Shown piece after piece: positions 14,848 through 22,407 of a DNA stretch of 47,087 bases (position 1 is its first letter; each line of letters starts with the position of its first letter). Location of the stretch: the IMG/VR virus record IMGVR_UViG_3300044691_000324, positions 1-47,087 of that record; one strand, given 5' to 3'. The notes beneath the pieces were generated by a model that saw only the letters and a program-made list of their open reading frames with translations, did no database searches and was not told the origin of the DNA. The DNA is from a virus. The position numbers and the translations under genes are program-made.

Positions 14848-14939
14848 ACATCGTTCTCTGTCGGGTTGCTGTCTACGGACTCCACCCTGCTCTCATACTT
14901 GCTCTGGCCGCATACGGAATCTTCCGTGTCGTCCACTAA
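14844..14939 (+). CDS. Small membrane peptide
   Basis: 31 residues, one membrane span (LHPALILALAAYGIF). It starts in the ATGA overlap with the zinc-ribbon gene and ends 3 bases before the minus-strand terminator region. Last plus-strand gene before the tmRNA. Confidence 0.45.
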   Translation: MNIVLCRVAVYGLHPALILALAAYGIFRVVH

Positions 14940-14941
14940 AC

Positions 14942-14970
14942 GAAAAACACCCGCTCAATTTGGCGGGTGT
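14942..14970 (-). terminator. Rho-independent terminator of the minus-strand cassette
   Basis: Perfect 8-bp stem ACACCCGC (14947-14954) / GCGGGTGT (14963-14970) with an 8-base loop. Read on the minus strand it is followed by a run of five T. The stop codon of the 43-residue minus-strand gene lies in the loop. Confidence 0.85.
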
Positions 14971-15086
14971 CCTTCTTCTAAAGCTTTCATTTCTTCCACT
15001 ATCCTCCGTAACATATCATCCGATCGTGCGAGTCCTGCTACTGCTTCTAGAAGCCGTTCTTCTTCGAAAGAGCGCGGTTCTTCCAT
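14955..15086 (-). CDS. Small acidic helical protein, minus strand
   Basis: 43 residues, helical and acidic (MEEPRSFEEERLLEAVAG, then RRIVEEMKALEEG). It has the best Shine-Dalgarno site in the genome, GGGAGGA five to eight bases before the ATG, in contrast to nearly all plus-strand genes. It is followed at once by a strong terminator. It may be a small regulator; function unknown. Confidence 0.6.
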   Translation of the reverse strand: MEEPRSFEEERLLEAVAGLARSDDMLRRIVEEMKALEEGHPPN

Positions 15087-15141
15087 GACTTCCTCCCAGT
15101 GCTGATTCCTAGGATACCCGAACCTTTGGAAGAATCAAGGC

Positions 15142-15324
15142 TTACGCAGCCGGTACGAACTTCTTTGTAGAACCGTCCGAAAGGAGGAGATCTACTTCGA
15201 CGTCCTCGGGAGCAACGATAGGTCCTGCAAGTGAAGAATTAACGTAGCTTACGGTTGAACCGTCTGCCTTCGTGATAGTGAGAACATCTGCTGCTGCATC
15301 GTAGGCGACTGTGAAATTTTCCAT
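15142..15324 (-). CDS. Small protein, minus strand
   Basis: 60 residues, MENFTVAYDAAADVLTITKA then VAPEDVEVDLLLSDGSTKKF: a short beta-rich, acidic protein. Upstream on the minus strand lies TATACT (15352-15357 on the plus numbering) with TTCTTG 17 bp further up, a plausible promoter. There is no Shine-Dalgarno site. It forms a two-gene minus-strand cassette with 14955-15086. Not recognised. Confidence 0.55.
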   Translation of the reverse strand: MENFTVAYDAAADVLTITKADGSTVSYVNSSLAGPIVAPEDVEVDLLLSDGSTKKFVPAA

Positions 15325-15387
15325 AGAGTGTAATTAAATTGTAATATTACTTCCCCAGTATACACGTAGAGCAAGAGAGCAAGAACA

Positions 15388-15433
15388 CTATCCACAAGCA
15401 TTTTATGGCTATGCAAGCCGAGAGTGGTAAAAT
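15388..15433 (+). promoter_or_regulatory. Variant box-type promoter in front of the tmRNA
   Basis: CTATCCACAAG at 15388-15398 differs from the consensus box at two positions. Seven bases later TGGCTA (15406-15411) is a weak -35, and TAAAAT at 15428-15433 a -10 (16-bp spacer). The block GTAAAATGTGAAGAGCA (15427-15443) recurs with one mismatch at 41480-41496 near the ncRNA. The start would be near 15440, leaving a 65-nt leader to be removed from the tmRNA. The stretch 15444-15504 holds an inverted repeat AAGAGCA/TGCTCTT and no gene. Confidence 0.45.
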
Positions 15434-15504
15434 GTGAAGAGCAGATGAGGAACGTATTCACTTTTTGCTCTTACAATCAAAACACGGTTCCGATTCTGCT
15501 GACT

Positions 15505-15838
15505 GGGCTAGCTAGGTTTTGACGGATTTGTACCTTGTGAGATGCATAGCTGCTAAGGCCACATCAAAGTGTTGTGGCAACCAATACATGCAAAGAGCAT
15601 TCTCTCTCCGTTCTTCGCTACGGTTGAATCCCTCGGGACTCTTTCTTTCGCCTAGATAATCGGTGTCTTGCGATAAGATTATGCTGGTAATCGTAAGGCA
15701 TACCCACAAGCATATGGTGGAGGTGTCATACACCCTGGTGCCACAGGTAAACGAGCTGAAGCGGTACTTCAGATATGCTATGTAGAGTTCTTACAAGGTT
15801 CTTGTTCGGACGGCGGTTCGATTCCGCCCTAGTCCACC
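15505..15838 (+). ncRNA. ssrA: Transfer-messenger RNA (tmRNA)
   Basis: tmRNA rescues stalled ribosomes, acting first as alanyl-tRNA and then as mRNA for a degradation tag. Acceptor stem: GGGCTAG (15505-15511) pairs with CTAGTCC (15829-15835), with G15507 opposite U15833, the G3-U70 alanine identity pair. The D-loop motif GGTTTTGACGG (15515-15525) matches the conserved GGNTTCGAC block. T-arm: GGCGG/TTCGATT/CCGCC (15812-15828). Before it, ATGTAG...GGTTCTTGTTCGGAC matches the usual tmRNA 3' half. A helix GCCAC/GTGGC (15558-15562/15574-15578) is placed like pseudoknot 1. AATACAT before GCA (15590) matches the AATAGTC-GCA resume region. The tag frame is 15590-15655: 21 residues, beginning AKSIL and ending GTLSFA, then TAG-A-TAA. 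The final A of CCA is not encoded. Confidence 0.88.
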
Positions 15839-15845
15839 TTTTTAA

Positions 15846-17471
15846 ATGCACTATCCAACCATTGCCAGCAGAGGAGGCGTGTTCGCCGACAAAGAATGGC
15901 GCATGGACCATTTGTACGCGATCAAAACCAAACGCAAACGCCTCGAGCCGATGCGATTAAACGATGCGCAGCGCGATTACCTGAAGCGCCGACGCATGTT
16001 CAACTTCGTTTTAAAGGCTCGCCAGCTCGGATTCTCTACGTTCTGCTTGCTGGATATGCTGGACGATACGATCAATACGCCAAACATGAACTCCGCTATC
16101 GTTGCGCACGAGAAGCAGAAGGTTGTGAAGCTTTTCGAGATCATCAAGCGCGGATTCGAGAACATTCCCGAACACATGCGCCCGAGAGTTTCCATTGAGA
16201 ACCGCAACGAGCTGTACTTTCCCGATCTGGATAGCAAGATATTCGTCACCGTGGATACGCGCGGCGAAACCGTCCACAATCTTCACGTTTCCGAGCTTGC
16301 CTTCATTTCCCACGCAGACGAAAAGCTTGCAGCAACGCTAGAGTCCGTACCAAAGAACGGCAAGATAACGTTTGAGACAACCGCAAACGGTATGGTTGGC
16401 TATGCCTTCGACGAGTGGGTGTCTGATGAATTCGAAGGGAAGAAGTTCTTTTATAACTGGATGTGGGATCCGCAGTACAGATTAAAGACCAGCAAAACGA
16501 TAGAAGAGCTTAAGGAAGAGTACCGACCGTTGGCGCTTCGCTATGGCTGTATGCTCGACCTCGCCGATAGGTTCAAACTGGATGCAGAGCAATTGGCGTT
16601 CTATCTTGCGAAAATGCGCCGACACAAGGAACTGGTCGTGCAGGAATATCCAACCACAGACCTTGAGGCATTTCTCTCCTCGGGACGGTCTATCTTTCAT
16701 GCGCAGGACATCGCCAAGCACCACCCAGCGCCGCCCGTGGAGCGCAAATGGGGGGATCTGCTCGTCTACGAACCGCCGTTGCTTGGCTTTAATTACACGG
16801 TAGGGGTAGATACCTCAGAAGGAGGAGGCGGAGACAACGCAACGATCTGCGTACTGAATGTGCAGACTGGCGTGCAGGTTGCCGAATATGCGAATCCGAA
16901 CATTCAACCGGCAGATTTGGGGAAACTCGCAATCGAAGTGTGCAAATGGTACAACCGTGCGCTCATGGTTCCGGAAATCAACAACACCGGAATCGCCTTC
17001 ATGGACTACGTGAAAACGAAGTACGGGAATATATATAAGCGTGAAGTGATTGACAAGCGAAGCCGCGAGACAACAGAAGCCCTTGGGTGGCGCACAACGG
17101 CAGTGACGAAGCCGCGTCTGGTGTTCGCCCTCGAAGAGGCAGTGCGCGACGAAGCCATAAACATCAGAAGCGCAGAGCTTTTAAAAGAACTCCGTACGTT
17201 CGTGAAGCCAGAGGACAGCTCGAAGCATGGCTACGGCGCAGAAGGAACGAACCACGACGACCGTGTGATTGCTATCGGGCTTGCCTTGCAAGGTCTCAAG
17301 TTCACGCAGCGAACGAAGAAGCCAGAGAACGTCGCGGAGAAGCGATTGAAAGAATACATTGCCGGAAAATCGCTCGATACCTACTTCGGAACGGAGAAGC
17401 CCTTCGGCTTGACGAACGCAGACCGACGCAAGCGATACAGCATACGAAGTAATCCACAGTCCACAGAATAG
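15846..17471 (+). CDS. terL: Large terminase subunit
   Basis: 541 residues; the packaging motor ATPase and nuclease. The ATPase has the phage-type Walker A KARQLGFST at 57-65, Walker B-like VSELAF at 148-153 and the coupling motif FETTANG at about 176-182. The nuclease has its first Asp in TVGVDTSEGG (D322), a middle acidic residue in PEINN (376-380), and NHDD at 469-472. The ATG is 8 bases after the tmRNA, with no ribosome-binding site, so the messenger probably comes from the tmRNA transcript; 3' cutting of the tmRNA would leave an almost leaderless terminase mRNA. An ATG at 15903 is a possible later start. Confidence 0.92.
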   Translation: MHYPTIASRGGVFADKEWRMDHLYAIKTKRKRLEPMRLNDAQRDYLKRRRMFNFVLKARQLGFSTFCLLDMLDDTINTPNMNSAIVAHEKQKVVKLFEIIKRGFENIPEHMRPRVSIENRNELYFPDLDSKIFVTVDTRGETVHNLHVSELAFISHADEKLAATLESVPKNGKITFETTANGMVGYAFDEWVSDEFEGKKFFYNWMWDPQYRLKTSKTIEELKEEYRPLALRYGCMLDLADRFKLDAEQLAFYLAKMRRHKELVVQEYPTTDLEAFLSSGRSIFHAQDIAKHHPAPPVERKWGDLLVYEPPLLGFNYTVGVDTSEGGGGDNATICVLNVQTGVQVAEYANPNIQPADLGKLAIEVCKWYNRALMVPEINNTGIAFMDYVKTKYGNIYKREVIDKRSRETTEALGWRTTAVTKPRLVFALEEAVRDEAINIRSAELLKELRTFVKPEDSSKHGYGAEGTNHDDRVIAIGLALQGLKFTQRTKKPENVAEKRLKEYIAGKSLDTYFGTEKPFGLTNADRRKRYSIRSNPQSTE

Positions 17472-17503
17472 CCTTGACAGGTGCATAGTTCGCATTGTGT
17501 GCG

Positions 17504-17520
17504 TGCTATACTCACGACAT
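17504..17520 (+). promoter_or_regulatory. Late promoter before the portal gene (extended -10)
   Basis: GTGCTATACTCACGACA; the extended -10 TGCTATACT is at 17505-17513. The same 17 bases with one change recur at 21520-21536. A TTGACA at 17475 is 27 bp away, too far to act as a normal -35. Start near 17520, about 19 nt before the portal ATG. Confidence 0.65.
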
Positions 17521-17538
17521 CTTCATCTTTAAACTCAC

Positions 17539-19626
17539 ATGGCATTACCACAAGCTACACAGGGATTGAAACCGGATGCAAAAGAAAAGACCACGAAAGG
17601 TGGGTACGTTCCAAAAGGTGCAGAAAAGAAAGTATGGGATCAGTTCCTTCGCCGAAAGAGCGAGCTTCTCATGTCCCGTACGAATGTGCTGGGCCAGAAC
17701 ATCGACATGCAGATGCGCAAATGGGATAAGAACTACTTCAACAGGGATGCAGAGATTCCCGCAAGCGAGCTGGACCCGAACCAGAAGCCGATAGCAATCA
17801 ACAACGCCTTCGGAAAGGTTCAGGCTGCGCTTGGAATCATGATTGACCGCAACCCAGAGATCACCCTGAACGAGACGAACCCGAAATATTCAGCAACACG
17901 CGAACTCATGCGTGGACTTGCAACATACAGTTGGCAGAACACGAACTCGCTCGGGCAGCTTAAGTTGTCTATTTTTAATTGCGCAAAGCGTGGGTGGTTC
18001 GTCGGGAGAACCTACAACCGTGTGATTAAGCACAAGGCACGCTTTTTGGAGCAAGTCGGCGACGACGGCAAAGAAAAGTACGTTGAGCGTGAAGTGACCA
18101 AAATGGATGATATTCAGTACCAAAACCTGAATAACTACAACGCATGGATCGACGAGCAAGCAATGCCGGACGATATGTTCAGCGTACGCGACTGGATGTG
18201 GCGCGAAGTGTGGCACATTGACGACGTTAAGCGTCTGTTCCCGAAGGAAGACTATCCAAACATGGAGTATGTGGTTGCTGGTGGCGATACGCAGGAAATC
18301 ATAGGAGGACTCTCCGCGATCAGTACGTCGACGGCAAGCTCCGGAAATCAGGCAAAAGTCACCAAGAAAGGCATGACAGAGATCTTCTTCTACGAGAATC
18401 AGTACGATGACTGGCTTATCGTTGAGATTAACGGCGTCATGGTTGGCTGGATGCCATTGCCGCAGAACAGCAAGCGTCTCTCTCTGGTCACGGGGTACTG
18501 GAACATGCGCAGCGCAGAGACTATCTACGGAATCGGCGTCGTCGAGGAAATGGAGAAGAACGAGCAGGTCATCGACCGAATCCTGAACATGACACTCCGC
18601 CAGCTCTTGCTCACTATCACGCCTCCTGGCTTCTACACAGGCGCAGAGGACCCCGAGGACGACAACCTCCGCTACACTCCTGGAGTCCTTCGTCGTGTAC
18701 TCGATCCGAAGAGTATCGTTTGGGCTGAAATCCCTCCTGGAAACCAGCAAGGCCAAGAATGGATCTCGTGGCTTGAAGGCAAACAAGACCAGATGACGGG
18801 AATTACGGGAACAATCGAAGGCGAACAAAGCCAAGAAGGCCAGAATCCAACCGCCTTCGAACTCGGCGTGAACCGTGAAGCTGGACTGAAACGCCTTCGT
18901 TTGCCGTTGAAATCTATCCAGTACGCACTTGAGTGGGAATTCAACAACCGAATCGCGCTGATTCAGCAGGTGTATTCAGACTTTGACGTCGAGCACCTCG
19001 AAAGCGACGAAGATATATTCGCGTACCTTGACGAGACACAAGCAGACCCAGACTTCTACTTCATCGAGAACGAAGGCAAAGGAGAGAAAGAGAAGTTCTA
19101 TAAAAAGAATTTCCGCGAAGTTCAGCTCAACTTGTCGCAGGACGACGCCGGAAACTTCACCGAGGCAGACAACAAAAAGTTCTTCAAGATCAAGCCGCAG
19201 TACCTTGCCTTCGAAGGAACCTGTACGGTTGACGTCGGTTCTATCCTCGTGCAGAGCGAAGAACTGGAACAAGCAGACACACTGCGCCTCGCAAACATCG
19301 TGATTCCCCTTCTCACCACGGCAGACCCGAACGTCGTCGGAAAACCAGTGAAGCAGTTGTTCTTGGCGTTCAACAAAGACCCGAAGAAATGGCTACCGGA
19401 CAAATGGGTGCAGGTACTCGAAAGCCCAGAGGCCGCACAAGGCGCAAAACAGACCCCTGCGGCTCCCGCTGCCCCTGCACCTTCCCAATCCCTCACTCCT
19501 CCTGCTCCTGGCTCCCAGAGCCTCGATACGGTGGTTCCGCCAAGCCAGCTCGAAAGTACGCCGAACGGATCCAGCGCACTCGCAGCCTTTTCGGGAACGA
19601 ACACAGGAAGCAATCCAAGCGCATAA
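17539..19626 (+). CDS. Portal protein, P22-like
   Basis: 695 residues, the size of P22-type portals. Characteristic parts: KPIAINNAFGKVQAALGIM and DRNPEITLNETNPKY early on, the long wing region with GWFVGRTYNRVIK, then GVVEEMEKNEQVIDRILNM (crown/stem helices) and QSQEGQNPTAFELGVNREAG. The last 75 residues are Ala/Pro/Gln low complexity (PAAPAAPAPSQSL) and probably disordered. The portal is the 12-subunit DNA gate at one head vertex, docked by the terminase during packaging and by the tail adaptor afterwards. A P22-type portal implies a short-tailed virion. Confidence 0.9.
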   Translation: MALPQATQGLKPDAKEKTTKGGYVPKGAEKKVWDQFLRRKSELLMSRTNVLGQNIDMQMRKWDKNYFNRDAEIPASELDPNQKPIAINNAFGKVQAALGIMIDRNPEITLNETNPKYSATRELMRGLATYSWQNTNSLGQLKLSIFNCAKRGWFVGRTYNRVIKHKARFLEQVGDDGKEKYVEREVTKMDDIQYQNLNNYNAWIDEQAMPDDMFSVRDWMWREVWHIDDVKRLFPKEDYPNMEYVVAGGDTQEIIGGLSAISTSTASSGNQAKVTKKGMTEIFFYENQYDDWLIVEINGVMVGWMPLPQNSKRLSLVTGYWNMRSAETIYGIGVVEEMEKNEQVIDRILNMTLRQLLLTITPPGFYTGAEDPEDDNLRYTPGVLRRVLDPKSIVWAEIPPGNQQGQEWISWLEGKQDQMTGITGTIEGEQSQEGQNPTAFELGVNREAGLKRLRLPLKSIQYALEWEFNNRIALIQQVYSDFDVEHLESDEDIFAYLDETQADPDFYFIENEGKGEKEKFYKKNFREVQLNLSQDDAGNFTEADNKKFFKIKPQYLAFEGTCTVDVGSILVQSEELEQADTLRLANIVIPLLTTADPNVVGKPVKQLFLAFNKDPKKWLPDKWVQVLESPEAAQGAKQTPAAPAAPAPSQSLTPPAPGSQSLDTVVPPSQLESTPNGSSALAAFSGTNTGSNPSA

Positions 19627-19635
19627 CCACAACCT

Positions 19636-19872
19636 ATGAATTCACCAAGGGAACGTGGCTTTCTCCGAGGAAAATGCAAACAGATGATGCTCGAATATTC
19701 AGACGTTCTGGACGAGATCGAGAAAGAAGTTCAGGAAGACATAGACCGCGAGCGAATCTCCGGTGAATCTTCGTTCGAATATGCGAAGAAAGTAATTAAA
19801 AAGGAAGGAATCAAAGAGGGCTTGAGCTTATTCAAGTCTAAAATAAACAAATATGCCTCCGAACGAGCCTAA
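19636..19872 (+). CDS. Hypothetical helical protein
   Basis: 78 residues, strongly charged and helical (VLDEIEKEVQEDIDRERI, later KVIKKEGIKEGL). It follows the portal by 9 bases and overlaps the next gene by 20 bases. It may be a small head-assembly factor; not recognised. Confidence 0.65.
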   Translation: MNSPRERGFLRGKCKQMMLEYSDVLDEIEKEVQEDIDRERISGESSFEYAKKVIKKEGIKEGLSLFKSKINKYASERA

Positions 19873-20374
19873 AGCACCAGACGAAGGATCGAATAAGAAA
19901 ATACGGGGAGGAAAGGCGAAAACAAAGGCGTGGCGCATCAAGGACAAAGCAACCCAGCGTTGGTTGGAGTTCTACCCCATGTTCGAAGTGAGCGAGGATA
20001 CGAACGAGATCGAGTGCCGGTTCATTGAAATGAAATTCAGGGACGACCGCAACCACGACCACTCCTTCACCTTCGACTGGCTGAACATTTATATGTTCAT
20101 GTACTACACCTGCAACGAGGAACTTCGCCAAGGACTTGCGCAGCGATACGAGCGCAAAGTTAACTACGTCCCCTATGACATAAGTATCAAGCTTTCTCCT
20201 GATGAAATCGCCTCGGGCCAAGCGAAACGCAGAGTCGAGCTTCCGGTCGATGAGCTGACTATGGCGATTGCTCGGGAAGAGGCGTGGGGGATTCTGATGA
20301 AGAACAAGGGGAAACTGAACGACCCGAAGGCGTTCCTGTACTCTCGTCCGAAGAAGAATCCTTTCGCTTTATAA
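19853..20374 (+). CDS. Hypothetical protein of the head gene cluster
   Basis: 173 residues. A basic disordered-looking start (NKKIRGGKAKTKAWRIKDKA) precedes a mixed alpha/beta domain with many aromatics (FTFDWLNIYMFMYYTCNEEL). No family recognised. The position between portal and scaffold suggests a role in head assembly or an inserted accessory gene. Confidence 0.65.
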   Translation: MPPNEPKAPDEGSNKKIRGGKAKTKAWRIKDKATQRWLEFYPMFEVSEDTNEIECRFIEMKFRDDRNHDHSFTFDWLNIYMFMYYTCNEELRQGLAQRYERKVNYVPYDISIKLSPDEIASGQAKRRVELPVDELTMAIAREEAWGILMKNKGKLNDPKAFLYSRPKKNPFAL

Positions 20375-20400
20375 AAGTTTATAAACATTTACAAACATTT

Positions 20401-21021
20401 ATGTCTGAAATAGCAAAAGAAGTGAAAGTTGAGTCCGGAATGACCGTAAAGGTCGCAAAGGAAGAGGAAACCGAAAAGAAAAAGCACGATAAAGAGCTTA
20501 TGGACATTCTTAAAGGACTCGCCGGAAGCATGGGCGAAATCAGCGATCGCCTCGGTGGTCTTGAAAAGCGCGTGAATAAGGTCGAGACGGGAGACAAGGA
20601 TTCGTTCAAAGAGCAGGCAAAGGACGCAGACATTGCCAGCGTTAGCGAAGGACGAAGCAGCATCGACCCCAAGGTTATCAATATCGTGAATGAAATCCTC
20701 GGGTCGGACTTCGGCGTTGAGCTGAAGGGTCGTGAAGACACTCCAGGGTGGATGTTTACGCTTATCGTTCCCGATCGCCTGTCCGATAACGTGACGGAGA
20801 AGCGTCCCGTGAAGGATCCCGAGAAGCCAGGAGAATACAAGAAGAACGTCTTTGGGGACGTCGAGTTCGAAGATTACCGCCCCGAAGACCGCCGCACCAA
20901 GGCTATTTCGGGGTCTGACTCTTATGCAGCAATCAAAGAGCATTGCGAGCGCGTGCGCAATTATATCGTTGCGTACTACCAGACCTCCCAGAAGCCATTA
21001 CCACCATTCAAAGTATCGTAA
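20401..21021 (+). CDS. Hypothetical protein with N-terminal coiled coil
   Basis: 206 residues from the ATG at 20401; the frame is open further upstream, but that would overlap the previous gene. Residues 10-65 are a Lys/Glu coiled coil (KHDKELMDILKGLAG, then ISDRLGGLEKRVNKV). Residues 90-200 form a compact domain (IVNEILGSDFGVELKG, then SYAAIKEHCERVRNYI). Function unknown; perhaps a head-assembly oligomer. Confidence 0.65.
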   Translation: MSEIAKEVKVESGMTVKVAKEEETEKKKHDKELMDILKGLAGSMGEISDRLGGLEKRVNKVETGDKDSFKEQAKDADIASVSEGRSSIDPKVINIVNEILGSDFGVELKGREDTPGWMFTLIVPDRLSDNVTEKRPVKDPEKPGEYKKNVFGDVEFEDYRPEDRRTKAISGSDSYAAIKEHCERVRNYIVAYYQTSQKPLPPFKVS

Positions 21022-21027
21022 ATCAAC

Positions 21028-21498
21028 ATGAAAACATTCAGACTCGAAAAGTCATATCTTGCAGGGCTTGCCACATGGCTCGGAAGCCAGCAGCTCGCTG
21101 CGCGCCCGTCTCGGTTCCGTTCTCGGTTCTTGAAGGATCTCAGTGCGGAGATAGTTCAGCTCGACGAAGACCGCATCGCGCTCGCTTCGGAAGCAGCAGA
21201 AAAAGATGAAAACGGAAAAGCAAAGGTTGAGGGTGTGGACAACGAAGAGCACTTTGTCGTGTCGGAAGAGAATCAGCGGGAGCTTAATCTTGCCGTCACG
21301 GAACTTATGAAAGAGGAATATGTGGTCGACATCACGGAGGGCAACAAAGAAAAAATGGACACTATTCGGAATATTCTGCTCAATACTGCGTATTCGTTCG
21401 GTCCGCGCGAATCCGATACACCGCAGGAAGCACAGATGCATATTCTGGAAATGAACAACTACGACGTGTGGTGCAATGCGTTCGAAGGAGAAGACTAA
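21028..21498 (+). CDS. DUF1617-like phage protein
   Basis: 156 residues. The pattern LAGLATWLGSQQLAARPSRFR, LKDLSAEIVQLDEDRIALA, KDENGKAKVEG, HFVVSEENQRELNLAVTELM and EEYVVD fits the DUF1617-type family found near phage structural genes. No mechanism is known to me. Last gene before the capsid promoter. Confidence 0.65.
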   Translation: MKTFRLEKSYLAGLATWLGSQQLAARPSRFRSRFLKDLSAEIVQLDEDRIALASEAAEKDENGKAKVEGVDNEEHFVVSEENQRELNLAVTELMKEEYVVDITEGNKEKMDTIRNILLNTAYSFGPRESDTPQEAQMHILEMNNYDVWCNAFEGED

Positions 21499-21502
21499 AC
21501 GC

Positions 21503-21536
21503 TTGACGTAATTTACTCGGTGCTATACTGACGACA
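21503..21536 (+). promoter_or_regulatory. Late promoter before the capsid operon
   Basis: TTGACG at 21503-21508 and extended -10 TGCTATACT at 21521-21529 (15-bp spacer, short). The block GTGCTATACTGACGACA matches 17504-17520 at 16 of 17 positions. Start near 21536. Confidence 0.7.
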
Positions 21537-21715
21537 GATTTTAGAACATTCACAGATTATTCATACTTTGGTTGTCGGTTGGACTCTCTACTTAATTTCT
21601 CATTCTGGGGAGTGAGTGTGGAGTCCAGCCCTCAACATAGAGGGAATTTCTAGGGATTAGTTCGGGAGGTCGCTCTCCCCGTAAATAAAAAGTTGTCACC
21701 TAACCTACGAAATCT
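21537..21715 (+). promoter_or_regulatory. Long structured 5' leader of the capsid operon
   Basis: About 180 nt without a gene, against 9-22 nt for most other predicted leaders. Pairing visible by eye: GGACTC (21580-21585) with GAGTCC (21620-21625), an inner CTCAT/GTGAG helix, and GGGAG/CTCCC at about 21664-21679. No U-tract follows, so it is not a terminator. It could be a stability or translation-control element that boosts coat production. Confidence 0.5.
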
Positions 21716-22399
21716 ATGGACGAAAAAGCATTCAACGAGCTTAAGACGCAAGTTGATAACTTGAACAAGGGCATTGCTTCCTATCGGGACGAGTCGCAGT
21801 CTGCAAAAACAGACGCGGCAGAAGCCAGAAAAGAAGCTGGCGAGGCCAAAGCAGCGTTAGCAGACTTCAAGAAGCTGTCCGAAAAGGCAGCAGACGAGAA
21901 GGCTCCTGACCTCACTGCTGAGGAGAAAGCTCGTTTCAAAGCCTACGCAGAAGAACAGGGACTCGTAACGAAAACCGAATTCAACCAAGAGCGTGTCGCA
22001 GATCAGACCGCGAAAATGAAGGAGGCAGAAAATACGGCAGTCTCGGAGTTCCTTGCGAAGCATCCAGAGTATGACGAAAAGGCGAAATGGGAGGAGGTAC
22101 TTGAGCAATTCGGCCAGTACAAAGTTCCAACCACGGTTGCCGGTTTCAAAAATGTCCTTGACAAGATTCACAACGACCTCACGGGAGAAGGAAAATCCAA
22201 GGACGCAAAAGCAGAAGCAAAAGCAGAAATTATAAGCAGAGCACGTCTCAGTATGGGCGGTGGTTCGCAAAAGACGGGCGACGAGGGGGAAGTTGAAGCC
22301 AAGCTTGACCAGTACAAGAAGCGCTACCCGAACCTCTCCGAAGACCAGATTTTGCAGCGACTCTCGGACATTGACGCGCTCTATCCCGCAAAGAAATAA
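21716..22399 (+). CDS. Scaffolding protein
   Basis: 227 residues, highly charged and helical. An N-terminal coiled coil (about 5-60, NELKTQVDNLNKGIASYRDE) is followed by Ala/Lys/Glu helices and a C-terminal helical end (YKKRYPNLSEDQILQRLSDI). Composition, size and position just before the decoration and coat genes are those of a scaffold, the internal protein that guides head assembly and then leaves. First gene of the capsid operon. Confidence 0.8.
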   Translation: MDEKAFNELKTQVDNLNKGIASYRDESQSAKTDAAEARKEAGEAKAALADFKKLSEKAADEKAPDLTAEEKARFKAYAEEQGLVTKTEFNQERVADQTAKMKEAENTAVSEFLAKHPEYDEKAKWEEVLEQFGQYKVPTTVAGFKNVLDKIHNDLTGEGKSKDAKAEAKAEIISRARLSMGGGSQKTGDEGEVEAKLDQYKKRYPNLSEDQILQRLSDIDALYPAKK

Positions 22400-22407
22400 A
22401 ACAATTT

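Noticed and set aside
14673-14939. 88-residue frame at 14673
   Set aside because: The other frame has a zinc-ribbon Cys pattern; this one only gains sense at the ATG 14844.
15593-15660. Alternative tag frame starting at ATG 15589 and ending in PR
   Set aside because: The ATA-type upstream bases and a hydrophobic FA ending favour the GCA frame at 15590.
15505-15838. tmRNA as a prophage attachment site
   Set aside because: Many elements integrate in ssrA, but no integrase is present and the gene is complete, not a 3' fragment.
17475-17513. TTGACA as the -35 of the portal promoter
   Set aside because: It is 27 bp from the -10, far outside the usable range; the extended -10 is the better explanation.
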